From positions 10,555-42,780 of the forward strand of contig JAIDPF010000065.1 of assembly GCA_029062895.1 (NCBI GenBank): a stretch of DNA of 32,226 bases. The letters run 5' to 3'. Position 1 is the stretch's first letter; every line of letters starts with the position of its first letter. Below the pieces are notes generated by a model. The model was not told where the DNA came from. It saw only the letters and a program-made list of their open reading frames with translations, and did no database searches. Made by a program: the position numbers and the translations under genes. Shown here one piece after another: positions 7,768 to 16,228 of this stretch. The DNA is from Lachnospiraceae bacterium (GTDB taxonomy: Bacteria; Bacillota; Clostridia; Lachnospirales; Lachnospiraceae).

Positions 7768-7796
7768 AGTATATTCGATTTTTTTCATTATGTCAA
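7768..7796 (-). promoter_or_regulatory. Strong sigma-A promoter of nrdR
   Basis: On the minus strand, a perfect TTGACA (-35, 7791-7796), a 17-bp spacer and TATACT (-10, 7768-7773), about 60 bases before the nrdR start codon. It lies downstream of the glycosyltransferase that ends the cobalamin operon. Confidence 0.85.
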
Positions 7797-7869
7797 CTAT
7801 TTTATGGAAACCTGTCATTCCTTCTTTCACAGAAATATCCATAGATATCAATATCAAATCATCAGAGGG

Positions 7870-8940
7870 TTATCGACTAATCGCTGCCAGTCGCTCCTTT
7901 GCCCTGGGATAATCACCGCAGGCCGTGTAATAATGCTTTGCATACTCCAGATTTCCCAGACATTCACAGATGACGCCCGCATTATAATATGCCAGAAAGG
8001 AATTTGCTCCTTTGGTATATGCCTCTTTCGCTTTGGTGGCATTTAAAAATGCTTCCACCGCGCGGTCAAACAGGCCATTGTTCATATAGATCAGCCCCAT
8101 CAAAAAACGGAAATCCGCCGTATCACCAAACTCCTCATAGATCCCTTCCAAAGAAAGCGCCCGCTTTGTCTGCCCGGACTTTAATAAAGAATATCCATAG
8201 GCCTGAACCATGTCGATGACATATTCCAGCTTCGGATTCAGATCCTGGCTAAGCGCCCTGTCAAATGCAGCAACAGCCGCAGCATAATCCTTCGCAACAT
8301 AATACGATTTCCCCAGCTGATAGCAGAGATACGGATCTTCTCCTTTTGCTTCCAGTTCCCGTTCCAGCAGGGTAATATTCCGCTCCACCTTCGCTTTCAA
8401 CTCCGCCTCACTGCCGCAATAACCATCATGCCGCACAACGACACCAGTCTGATATGCCCTGTAATCTTTGCTGCTTTCTTCTGAAGTCACAACCTTCGGA
8501 ACAATCTGTTCATGAATCCTGCCTTCATAATGATAGTATCTTCTGTCATAGATCCTGCTGATATACTCACTGATCTCCTGCTGCTCTCCATCGCGGTCCA
8601 GAAGATTGATTCTTCTGATTCTTCCCACCATGCCGGCATGTTCTTCCACCACCTTCGCCAGAGTGTCCAGTTCCATCTCCTGCACATACTCATCACTATC
8701 CAGCATCATGATCATATCATGGGAGGCTTTCGAAGCAGCATAGTTTCTTGCCAATGAAAAATCATCCTGCCACACAAAATCAAAGATCTTGTCCGTATAA
8801 TCTGAAACCATCTCCTTCGTTCCGTCCGTGGAACCGGTATCTACGACTACAATCTCTATCTCGTTCCTCTGCAGCGCCTGCAGACACGATTGCAATCTCT
8901 CCCGCTCATTTTTTGTTATGATACACACAGTCAATTCCAT
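7870..8940 (-). CDS. Family 2 glycosyltransferase with TPR tail
   Basis: A 356-residue soluble protein. The N-terminal GT-A domain (about 1-200) has the opening LTVCIITKNE, the nucleotide-site segment VVVDTGSTDGT and the metal-binding DSDE at 81-84. The C-terminal part (about 205-356) contains tetratricopeptide-like helical repeats such as YLCYQLGKSYYVAKDYAAAVAAF. Relatives transfer sugars from nucleotide donors to proteins or cell-surface polymers. The start is the ATG at 8940, 9 bases after an AAGGGG site. It follows the Cys-rich gene by 14 bp, so it is probably co-transcribed as the last gene of the cobalamin operon. No step of B12 synthesis needs such an enzyme, so its place here is unexplained. 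The substrate is unknown. Confidence 0.85.
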   Translation of the reverse strand: MELTVCIITKNERERLQSCLQALQRNEIEIVVVDTGSTDGTKEMVSDYTDKIFDFVWQDDFSLARNYAASKASHDMIMMLDSDEYVQEMELDTLAKVVEEHAGMVGRIRRINLLDRDGEQQEISEYISRIYDRRYYHYEGRIHEQIVPKVVTSEESSKDYRAYQTGVVVRHDGYCGSEAELKAKVERNITLLERELEAKGEDPYLCYQLGKSYYVAKDYAAAVAAFDRALSQDLNPKLEYVIDMVQAYGYSLLKSGQTKRALSLEGIYEEFGDTADFRFLMGLIYMNNGLFDRAVEAFLNATKAKEAYTKGANSFLAYYNAGVICECLGNLEYAKHYYTACGDYPRAKERLAAISR

Positions 8941-8954
8941 AAACATCTGCCCCT

Positions 8955-9191
8955 TCAACTTTTTAACAAATCAATGATCGCCTCATAGTTCTCCGGCTCA
9001 TGCGGAAAAGTGCAATTGCTGCATATTTTAATTTTATTACCGTTCTTCTCCATATACTGAGGATTTCCCGGACAGTTTTCCCTGTGATATAACGGGCAAT
9101 AACAGAACAGACAATTTAGCTCCTCCCGATCTTTATGACACGGAAAATATTCACAGGAAGTATTTTGAAAAAAACGATAATTATTGTGCAT
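8955..9191 (-). CDS. Small cysteine-rich protein (PF04071-like)
   Basis: A 78-residue protein with eight cysteines (C13, C18, C27, C30, C32, C40, C57, C60), including the dense LNCLFCYCPLY segment and a CSNC pair. This is the pattern of the 'cysteine-rich small domain' family, which I know from cobalamin loci of methanogens and Clostridia, sometimes joined to cobyrinic acid amidase genes. It probably binds zinc or an iron-sulfur cluster. The start overlaps the cbiA stop by 11 bp and has a GAGG site 7 bases upstream, indicating translational coupling with cbiA. It has no signal peptide. Function is unknown; a metal-handling or redox role in corrin synthesis is inference from context. Confidence 0.8.
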   Translation of the reverse strand: MHNNYRFFQNTSCEYFPCHKDREELNCLFCYCPLYHRENCPGNPQYMEKNGNKIKICSNCTFPHEPENYEAIIDLLKS

Positions 9192-10551
9192 CTCTATACC
9201 TCTTCACTTTATCTACAAAACTTTTCACAAACGCGGGATTTGACGGATAATAAAGATGGGGAAAACCGATCCAATAATTTTTATCACACATCACACAGAA
9301 ATATGTCTTATGGGTAACCGGCTTATATGCAATACAGTCACTTCCATTATTCTCACTGTCAAAATAATGGAATTCGTGTCCTTTTATTTTTTCATGTTTC
9401 GGTAAAAAATGACTATTATTTTCCTCCAGCTCAATATATCCGAATCGCACCAGCTTTCCTTTATCATAGCACACATCAGGTAAAATTCCCACCATAGCAT
9501 GACTTTTTCCTTCTTTATCTATGATAGCAGCATGTAAATACATAAATCCGCCGCATTCCGCCACCATGGGCATATCATTCTCCCATGCATTTCTTATTTC
9601 CCTATGCATTTCCTTATTAGCACTAAGCGCTTCTGCATGCAACTCAGGATATCCGCCTCCGATCAAAAGACCACTACACCCATCCGGAAGTTTTTTGTCA
9701 TGAAGCGGTGAAAAGTATTCTAGTCTCGCTCCATATTCCCGAAGCATAAGAAGATTGTCTTCATAATAAAAACAGAACGCCTCATCCTTAGCTACCGCAA
9801 TGATTGGTGTATGACGATCGTCTTCTTTGTTTTGCGCTATAGCATTCTTATATTCAAACTCCTGCGCTGTTTCTGCAATTTCAATGATCTTGTTTACGGA
9901 AACTGTCTTTTGAAATTCATCCGATATGGACCGTAACAATGTTTTTACATGATTCGTTTCATCCGGTATCCTTAAACCAAGATGTCTGCTTTCTATATGA
10001 AAGCATTTTCGATCTTCCAGATAACCTAAAACACTGACATCCAACTCCTTCTCAATCATAGGTTTTATCATCTCATAATAAGATTTGGAAATTCTGTTTA
10101 AGATCACTCCTTTCATAAGATGTTCCGTATCATATGTTAAAAATCCAGCAATCAGCGAAATTACGGAACGTCCCATTCCTTTGGTATCCACTACAAGGAT
10201 AATCGGCGTTTTTGTTATCTTGGCCAAATGATAAGAGGAACCTTCCTCCCTAACTCCTCCAAGTCCGTCATACATTCCCATAACGCCTTCCAAAACGGCA
10301 AAATCCTTTTCTGTTCTGTCTTTGAGAAAAAGGGCTTTTGTCTCTTCTTCTCCGGTAAAAAAAGTATCCAGATTTTTAGAAGGAACATCTATCACATTTT
10401 TATGAAATATGGGATCAATATAATCAGGACCGCATTTATAAGAAACAACCTGCTGATCCCTTCCTTTTAGCGTCTGCAGCAAAGCGCAGGTAATCGTTGT
10501 TTTCCCGCTCCCGCTTTTGGGAGCGACTATCATAATACGCCTAAGTCTCAT
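9181..10551 (-). CDS. cbiA: Cobyrinate a,c-diamide synthase CbiA
   Basis: A 456-residue glutamine- and ATP-dependent amidase. In the known pathway it amidates the a and c carboxylates of cob(II)yrinate. The N-terminal dethiobiotin-synthetase-like domain starts with IMIVAPKSGSGKTT (P-loop) and includes the VLEGVMGMYDGLGG motif. The C-terminal type I glutamine amidotransferase domain has the nucleophile Cys in MVAECGGFMYLH and a later His (GHEFHYFD). The start is the ATG at 10551, with a GAGG site 9 bases upstream, overlapping the end of the cbiJET gene by 11 bp; the frame extends to 10569. It is followed by the overlapping Cys-rich gene. Confidence 0.94.
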   Translation of the reverse strand: MRLRRIMIVAPKSGSGKTTITCALLQTLKGRDQQVVSYKCGPDYIDPIFHKNVIDVPSKNLDTFFTGEEETKALFLKDRTEKDFAVLEGVMGMYDGLGGVREEGSSYHLAKITKTPIILVVDTKGMGRSVISLIAGFLTYDTEHLMKGVILNRISKSYYEMIKPMIEKELDVSVLGYLEDRKCFHIESRHLGLRIPDETNHVKTLLRSISDEFQKTVSVNKIIEIAETAQEFEYKNAIAQNKEDDRHTPIIAVAKDEAFCFYYEDNLLMLREYGARLEYFSPLHDKKLPDGCSGLLIGGGYPELHAEALSANKEMHREIRNAWENDMPMVAECGGFMYLHAAIIDKEGKSHAMVGILPDVCYDKGKLVRFGYIELEENNSHFLPKHEKIKGHEFHYFDSENNGSDCIAYKPVTHKTYFCVMCDKNYWIGFPHLYYPSNPAFVKSFVDKVKRYRDAQ

Positions 10552-12607
10552 GTTGGATTTCCTCACCAAACTTACTAAAGTTAAAAGAACATATCCAGAC
10601 GGGATTTTCCGCCTGCATTAAATGATGCTGTCCAGCCCTTTTTGCCCTGTTTACCTGAATTTGTATTACTTCTTCATTTTCCACCGAATACAAAGATAAG
10701 AGTTCTTTCATTACAGAGACGGTCTCCATACTGACCGCATTTAAAACTACCCGCATGTTTGGATTAAGCCTATATAAAGCGGATAATATCTCTTTCCATC
10801 TGCCGCCGGTTCCTCCAACGAAGGCATGGGTAGGAACCGGCAGTCCGGAAAATCCCTCCGGAGCTTCTGCGGTAACAACCGATATATTTTCAGTTCCAAA
10901 TTTTGTGATATTTTTTTTGATCAAATCCGCCGCCTCTTTGTTCCTCTCTATTGCAAATACCTGTATATCATCCGATAAACTAGCAATTTCAATAGCAATG
11001 GAGCCCGTTCCGCTTCCAATATCATATACAACGGCATCTTTGTGTAACTTCAACTTACAGATACTGACTTCCCGTATTTCCTCTTTCGTCATTGGGACTT
11101 TATCTCTGATAAAATCCGTATCTGCTTTACCATGCGTCAACTTCCCCTGTTCCACATAGGGATTTTTAATACAGCAGACATACAAACCTTCTTTCCTAAT
11201 CCCGCAGCATTCTTTTGGCGTCAATGTTCTGATACTTTGTTCGGGATAGGACAACTGGTAACCTACAGATATTTCACACCCATTCATATCCGCCTTTACC
11301 AACATCTCTCCCAGCATGGCGAGATCTTTTGCCCCCGATAGCAGCATGAAAATTTTGGATTCCCTCTTTAATCTGCGTATCAGATTAGGAAGTTCTTTTC
11401 CATGGGTACTGTAGACCGCGGCATCCTGATAACTTTCTCCCAGAACGGATGCAAGATAAGCGACCGAAGAGATTCCCGGCATAAGTTTTATGGATGCGGA
11501 TAAATTACCGTTCTCTGTTTCCTCCCGTAAAGCTTTGTATAATGTCTGACATCCGCTATAAAATCCACTGTCCCCCGAGAAAAGGATCACCGTCCGGATC
11601 TTCTCCGGCGAAAGTTTTTGTTGTATTTCTTTCAAATACGGAATCACTTCTTCTGCTTTGTAAAACGATTTTTTCTCTATCCTTGGATGATACCTCTCAA
11701 TCATTCGGTGGGCACCCAGTAAAATATCCGCGTTTTCTATTTTCTGAAATACTTCTCTGGTCAGGTTATCCTTACTTCCCATACCTACGCCTGCCAGAAC
11801 GATTTCCATCCGCTCTGTCTGATCAATACTTTTTTTGCAGATGTCTTCCAATTTACGACAGACTTCATCAAAAGAATATCCCTGATCCTGTTCGTGCCTG
11901 CCAATGACGCATACATTAATATTCGCATTTTCTGCCGCATCCATTTTTTCCTTATAGCCGCCGATCCTGCCGCTCGCCTTAGTCACCAGATATTTAATCT
12001 GATACTGACGGATCATCGCTTCATTCATTTCTTCTGTAAACGGTCCCTGCATCGCCAGAATCTGTTTTCCTTTTATGTCCTGATCCATACAAAGTCTGAT
12101 GCTTTCCAATCCCGGCAGCACTCTTACATAAAGTCTGCTCCTGATTTCTTCAAAACCGCAATAAACCGGTAATTCTTTGCAACCGGTGGTTAATAAAATA
12201 TTACCTTCTGTTTCTACCAGTGTCCTAGCACACTCCTCATCGGATTTATAATAAGATACCGTTCCTTCCGTCCTTTCCTTATCTGCTGTCTCCCGTTTTA
12301 GGCGATAACAGGGAATATCCGTTTCCCCTGCTGCCGCCTTAATATTTTCCGTAATCATTTCGGCATAGGGATGTGTAGCATCCACCACCGCCGCAAAACT
12401 TCCTTTATGGATATACTCTGTGATCTCTTCCCGATTCATTCTTCCACGATGTATCTTTGCCAGGGGATGTTCCTTTAGGACAATTTCCCCATATCCTGTT
12501 GCCACACATATGGTATGGGAAATCCCTGCCGCGCATAAACGCTCTGACAGTCTCCGCCCCTCTGTCGTTCCCGCAAATATTAGTATTTCTTTCATTTCCT
12601 CCCGCAT
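10541..12607 (-). CDS. cbiJET: CbiJ-CbiE-CbiT fusion: cobalt-precorrin-6A reductase, C5- and C15-methyltransferase
   Basis: A 688-residue protein that joins three enzymes. Residues about 5-262 are CbiJ, the NADH-dependent cobalt-precorrin-6A reductase, with ILIFAGTTEGRRL and the VVDATHPYA motif. Residues about 267-485 are CbiE, a tetrapyrrole methylase with VLAGVGMGSKDNLT and the FSGDSGFYSG site. Residues about 490-688 are CbiT, the C15-methylating and decarboxylating enzyme, with PMTKEEIR and the SAM motif VYDIGSGTGSIAIE. The three act consecutively on the same intermediates. The start is placed at 12607 (MREEMK), 6 bases after a GGGGG site; an ATG at 12595 overlapping the cbiH stop as ATGA is the alternative. 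The frame is uninterrupted, so this is one polypeptide and not a frameshift artefact. Confidence 0.92.
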   Translation of the reverse strand: MREEMKEILIFAGTTEGRRLSERLCAAGISHTICVATGYGEIVLKEHPLAKIHRGRMNREEITEYIHKGSFAAVVDATHPYAEMITENIKAAAGETDIPCYRLKRETADKERTEGTVSYYKSDEECARTLVETEGNILLTTGCKELPVYCGFEEIRSRLYVRVLPGLESIRLCMDQDIKGKQILAMQGPFTEEMNEAMIRQYQIKYLVTKASGRIGGYKEKMDAAENANINVCVIGRHEQDQGYSFDEVCRKLEDICKKSIDQTERMEIVLAGVGMGSKDNLTREVFQKIENADILLGAHRMIERYHPRIEKKSFYKAEEVIPYLKEIQQKLSPEKIRTVILFSGDSGFYSGCQTLYKALREETENGNLSASIKLMPGISSVAYLASVLGESYQDAAVYSTHGKELPNLIRRLKRESKIFMLLSGAKDLAMLGEMLVKADMNGCEISVGYQLSYPEQSIRTLTPKECCGIRKEGLYVCCIKNPYVEQGKLTHGKADTDFIRDKVPMTKEEIREVSICKLKLHKDAVVYDIGSGTGSIAIEIASLSDDIQVFAIERNKEAADLIKKNITKFGTENISVVTAEAPEGFSGLPVPTHAFVGGTGGRWKEILSALYRLNPNMRVVLNAVSMETVSVMKELLSLYSVENEEVIQIQVNRAKRAGQHHLMQAENPVWICSFNFSKFGEEIQHET

Positions 12608-13329
12608 ATGTACCCCCGCTTTGTAACCAGCTTTCCGTTTATGATTTCCGAACCGGAATTTCCTATAAATACAGTAGTAAACATATTTAACTGCCTTTCC
12701 TGCAAATCCCTTAAAGTACAAGTTACCGCCTTTATTCCCTCTCTTCCGATATTTTCAACATATCCACAGGGACGTTCCTCTTCCATGTATTGCAGTAAAA
12801 TATCGCATGCCTTCCTCAGATGGTCTTTTCTCTTATGGCTGGCCGGGTTATATAGGGCAATGGCAAAATCCCCTGCTGCTGCCGCTGCTAATCTCTTTTC
12901 GATTGTTTCCCACCGGGTTAAAAGATCACTCAAACTAATTACACAGAAATCATGATTCAATGGCGCTCCCAAAACCGCCGCTCCACTACATGCCGCCGTA
13001 ACACCCGATATGATCTCAAGCTCCGTATCAGGGTACTCTTTTCCTATTTCATACATCAGAGACGCCATACCATAAATCCCCGCATCGCCGCTGCATATCA
13101 AAGCCACCTGTCTTCCCTCCACCGCTTTTTCAAAACATAATCTGCAACGTTCTTCTTCCCGCCGCATAGGTGTAGACATCATTTCCTTATCCCGAAACCG
13201 CTCCCCAAGAAGTTCTATATAAGCAGTATAGCCAACAATAAGATCAGCCTTTTCCAAAGCCCGGATTGCCTCTACGGTCATCATTTCTTCTTTGCCCGGT
13301 CCCATTCCTACAACATAAACCCTACTCAT
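12592..13329 (-). CDS. cbiH: Cobalt-precorrin-3B C17-methyltransferase CbiH
   Basis: A 245-residue class III tetrapyrrole methylase. In the anaerobic pathway it methylates C17 and contracts the ring, giving the delta-lactone of cobalt-precorrin-4. It has the N-terminal VYVVGMGPG motif, the SAM-pocket segment LICSGDAGIYGMA and the family-typical ALYNPASHKR, which marks the CbiH/CobJ type. The start is the ATG at 13329, with GGAGAA 9 bases upstream, overlapping the cbiG stop by 8 bp; the longer frame to 13359 has no conserved residues. It lacks the C-terminal ferredoxin-like extension seen in some CbiH proteins. Confidence 0.94.
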   Translation of the reverse strand: MSRVYVVGMGPGKEEMMTVEAIRALEKADLIVGYTAYIELLGERFRDKEMMSTPMRREEERCRLCFEKAVEGRQVALICSGDAGIYGMASLMYEIGKEYPDTELEIISGVTAACSGAAVLGAPLNHDFCVISLSDLLTRWETIEKRLAAAAAGDFAIALYNPASHKRKDHLRKACDILLQYMEEERPCGYVENIGREGIKAVTCTLRDLQERQLNMFTTVFIGNSGSEIINGKLVTKRGYICGRK

Positions 13330-14386
13330 CGAATGTGATTCTCCATTCCCTTTTTGCAATTGCTATGGTCATTCCGTTTTCCACATGCTTTTCATAAATA
13401 ATCTTACCCGTACCTTTGCATGCCTTTAATGCGGCACGCTCACATACATTATCAACGCCTGCTTTTTCCATTACAAAGGCAGAAGCATGAAACTCTCCCT
13501 CCATCTCTTTCAACTGCTCCGCCGTATAGGTAATAAATGGCACATGATACTTCCGGCTCCAAAAAAGGAGTCCCTTTTCATCTTTTTTCCGGTCTATCGA
13601 CGCCAATGCCAGGATCTGCTCTGCCGCTATCCCTGTTTCTTTCATGATCCGCGTGATGAACTCCTCTATTTCATCCGCTCCCTTTCCTCTTTTACATCCC
13701 ATTCCGATCACATACTCTTTTGGTTTTAACAATATATCCGAATCAAAATGATCTTTTTTTGTAGTGATCACAATTTCGACATGCTTCTTCGGCGGATACT
13801 CTATGATATGTACGCCGTACGGCAGTCTGCTGCATTTACTAAGATGTCCGGCTTCTACAGATACGGCAATTTGCTTATCCTCCAGCACTTTGGATGACAC
13901 CTTTGCAATTCCCTCCTTATTAACAATGATAAGACCGTTTCGTTTTGCAAATAAGTCCACTGCAAATTTATGGCCAAGATCTGTCGCCGTTGTAATCACC
14001 GGAACAGCCCCTATTGCGTTGGCAATCCGCATGGCAATCTCATTGGCTCCCCCCATATGCCCCGAAAGAATCGGAATAACATGTGCCCCTGTTTCATCCA
14101 TTACTAACACCGGACTGTCATGGAGTTTATTCGTAAGATTTGGAGCTATCGCCCTGACTGCTATCCCGCAGGCGCCGATAAACAGAAGAATCTGATTCTC
14201 CTCCATCCGGTCTTTCGCCCATTTTTCTATGGTATCTTCTACCAACGTAACAGGATGGACTGTCTCTGCATCCCAAGCCGCGGAATACTTTGTATAAATA
14301 ATAAGCGGTTCTCCGCTCCATATATTGGCAAGTTGATCGGAAAGTAAAAGTCCCTTTTTCGTAAAACTTATGACGCAGATATCCAT
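13322..14386 (-). CDS. cbiG: Cobalt-precorrin-5A hydrolase CbiG
   Basis: A 354-residue protein. In the anaerobic pathway CbiG opens the delta-lactone of cobalt-precorrin-5A and releases acetaldehyde, and it marks the oxygen-independent route. The central domain shows the CbiG signature GACGIAVRAIAP and the following LSGHMGGAN motif. The C-terminal domain begins near YVIGMGCKRG. Its start codon overlaps the cbiF stop as TAATG, so the two are translationally coupled. Confidence 0.94.
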   Translation of the reverse strand: MDICVISFTKKGLLLSDQLANIWSGEPLIIYTKYSAAWDAETVHPVTLVEDTIEKWAKDRMEENQILLFIGACGIAVRAIAPNLTNKLHDSPVLVMDETGAHVIPILSGHMGGANEIAMRIANAIGAVPVITTATDLGHKFAVDLFAKRNGLIIVNKEGIAKVSSKVLEDKQIAVSVEAGHLSKCSRLPYGVHIIEYPPKKHVEIVITTKKDHFDSDILLKPKEYVIGMGCKRGKGADEIEEFITRIMKETGIAAEQILALASIDRKKDEKGLLFWSRKYHVPFITYTAEQLKEMEGEFHASAFVMEKAGVDNVCERAALKACKGTGKIIYEKHVENGMTIAIAKREWRITFDE

Positions 14387-15150
14387 TAATGTTCTTCCTT
14401 TGCCTTCCTGAATTCTGTTGAAAAATCGGGAGCATATAATCTTGATCTATTATAATTGTGATGCGCGATTACCTGTCCCACCAACACCAGAGCCGTTTTT
14501 GTAATCCCATACTGTGATGCTGTTTTGCCCAATGTCCCTACCGTACAGACATATGTTTCCTCATCCGGCCAGGTCGCTTTATATACAATTGCAGCCGGTG
14601 TATTCTCATCATATCCTCCGCTTATTAATTTATTATGTAGTTCCTCTATCATGCCCGCGCTAAGGTAAACAGCCATGGAGGTCTGATGTGCGGCAAAACT
14701 TTCAATACGTTCCTTTTCCGGCACTTTGGTTTTTCCTTCCATCCTTGTAATAATCAGGGACTGTGAAATTCCCGGCAGCGTATATTCCAGATTTAAAGAA
14801 GCCGCCGCGCCAAAACAGGCGCTGACCCCCGGACAGCTCTCATAATCGATGCCCAATCGGTCCAATTCATCCATCTGCTCCCGGACTGCCCCATAGATAC
14901 TTGGATCACCGCTGTGAAGCCTGACGACACATTTTCCCTCAGACGTTCCCCGGCATATGATCTTCACCACTTCCTCCAGAATCAATTTGGAACTATCATA
15001 AATTTCACAGTTTTCTCCGGCATAGTCCAAAAGTTCCTTATTAACCAGCGACCCCGCATATATGATGATATCTGCCTGTTCCAGCAGATGCATCCCCCTG
15101 ACTGTAATTAAATCTGCCGCCCCCGTTCCTGCGCCAACAAAGTAAACCAT
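14386..15150 (-). CDS. cbiF: Cobalt-precorrin-4 C11-methyltransferase CbiF
   Basis: A 254-residue tetrapyrrole methylase. It begins with VYFVGAGTGAADLITVRG and carries the SAM-site motif RLHSGDPSIYGAVREQ and the CPGVSACFGAAA segment, all typical of CbiF/CobM. It methylates C11 using S-adenosylmethionine. The start at 15150 lies 43 bp inside cbiD but is well supported by AAGGAGG 7 bases upstream, and no later in-frame start would keep the conserved N-terminal strand. The long overlap suggests tight translational coupling to cbiD. Confidence 0.95.
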   Translation of the reverse strand: MVYFVGAGTGAADLITVRGMHLLEQADIIIYAGSLVNKELLDYAGENCEIYDSSKLILEEVVKIICRGTSEGKCVVRLHSGDPSIYGAVREQMDELDRLGIDYESCPGVSACFGAAASLNLEYTLPGISQSLIITRMEGKTKVPEKERIESFAAHQTSMAVYLSAGMIEELHNKLISGGYDENTPAAIVYKATWPDEETYVCTVGTLGKTASQYGITKTALVLVGQVIAHHNYNRSRLYAPDFSTEFRKAKEEH

Positions 15151-16226
15151 CCTTCTGCCTCCTTACTTTTTGCCAATTCCCCAAATTCATTGGAATACAT
15201 AATGCAGTCGATCTGTATTTTCTTCTTTGCACGTTTCTCCAGGTAGTAACAGATTCTGCTCATGGCATAATCCATCACATCCTGCCGCTTTCCGGTCTGC
15301 TCCAGAATGCGGACAGCCTCTTCGGTAACAACGCAATCCAAAATCTGACATACCTTTTGCATTTCCACCCCATGCCTGATAGCAAACGCCGCCAGCAGTT
15401 CCATTCTACAGTCGCCTTCGGCGGAATGGGTATTCATAATTCCCCCTGCCGTCTTTATTAACTTTCCCACATGTCCGGTAAGCAGCATTTTACGAAATCC
15501 CAATTCTACTGCCATGTCTATCGTATCCCCGATAAAATTACTGCATTTCACACTTTGATCAAGATCATATCCATACTTTTTTTTCATAAACTCAAGACCG
15601 TAATTCCCGAGAGAAACCGCCACATAATCAAACCCCTCCGCTTTTCTCTGTTTCAGTTCTACCCTGATGGTATCTAATATGGCCTGATTACTCATCGGTT
15701 CCACAATTCCGCTGGTTCCCAGTATGGAAATACCGCCCACGATCCCCAGTCTGGGATTAAATGTTTGCTTTGCAAGCCGTTCTCCATCCGGCACCGAAAT
15801 TTCAACATATAAACTGCCTTTATAATCTGCAAGCTCACATACCTGCAATACTTCCCTCTCTATCATTTCCCTTGGCACATGATTGATCGCAGCCTTTCCC
15901 ACAGGCTGGTCCAAACCGGGTTTTGTCACGCGCCCTACACCCATACCGCCGTCAATATATATTTTCTCTTCCCCATCTTCTCCCAAAACAACTGTTGCAT
16001 AAACCAAAGATCCTGTGGTTACATCAGGATCGTCCCCTCCGTCCTTCACTACTGCACAACTGACTTTCGTCTCCCTGCGGGTGATATCCACAAGCTGCGC
16101 CGTATATGGAATTCCCTTTGGAGTTTCTATCGTGATCTCTGTTTTCTCTCTGCCGGTTAGGAGCATATAAGCAGCAGCCTTTGCTGCGGCGGCCGCACAG
16201 CTTCCTGTGGTAAACCCATACCGCAT
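15108..16226 (-). CDS. cbiD: Cobalt-precorrin-5B C1-methyltransferase CbiD
   Basis: A 372-residue protein, normal for the family. It starts with the diagnostic RYGFTTGSCAAAAAKAA motif and continues with a VKDGGDDPDVT segment, a GVGRVTKPGL segment and a HVGKLIKTAGG segment, all characteristic of CbiD. It transfers methyl from S-adenosylmethionine to C1 and is specific to the anaerobic pathway. GGAAGGAA lies upstream of its ATG, which follows the cbiC stop by only 2 bp. The 3' end overlaps cbiF. Confidence 0.95.
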   Translation of the reverse strand: MRYGFTTGSCAAAAAKAAAYMLLTGREKTEITIETPKGIPYTAQLVDITRRETKVSCAVVKDGGDDPDVTTGSLVYATVVLGEDGEEKIYIDGGMGVGRVTKPGLDQPVGKAAINHVPREMIEREVLQVCELADYKGSLYVEISVPDGERLAKQTFNPRLGIVGGISILGTSGIVEPMSNQAILDTIRVELKQRKAEGFDYVAVSLGNYGLEFMKKKYGYDLDQSVKCSNFIGDTIDMAVELGFRKMLLTGHVGKLIKTAGGIMNTHSAEGDCRMELLAAFAIRHGVEMQKVCQILDCVVTEEAVRILEQTGKRQDVMDYAMSRICYYLEKRAKKKIQIDCIMYSNEFGELAKSKEAEGWFTLLAQERGRQI

Positions 16227-16228
16227 TT

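Noticed and set aside
12608-12721. N-terminal extension of the cbiJET frame up to 12721
   Set aside because: It lies within cbiH, has no good ribosome binding site and precedes the conserved CbiJ start; the ATG at 12607 is better supported.
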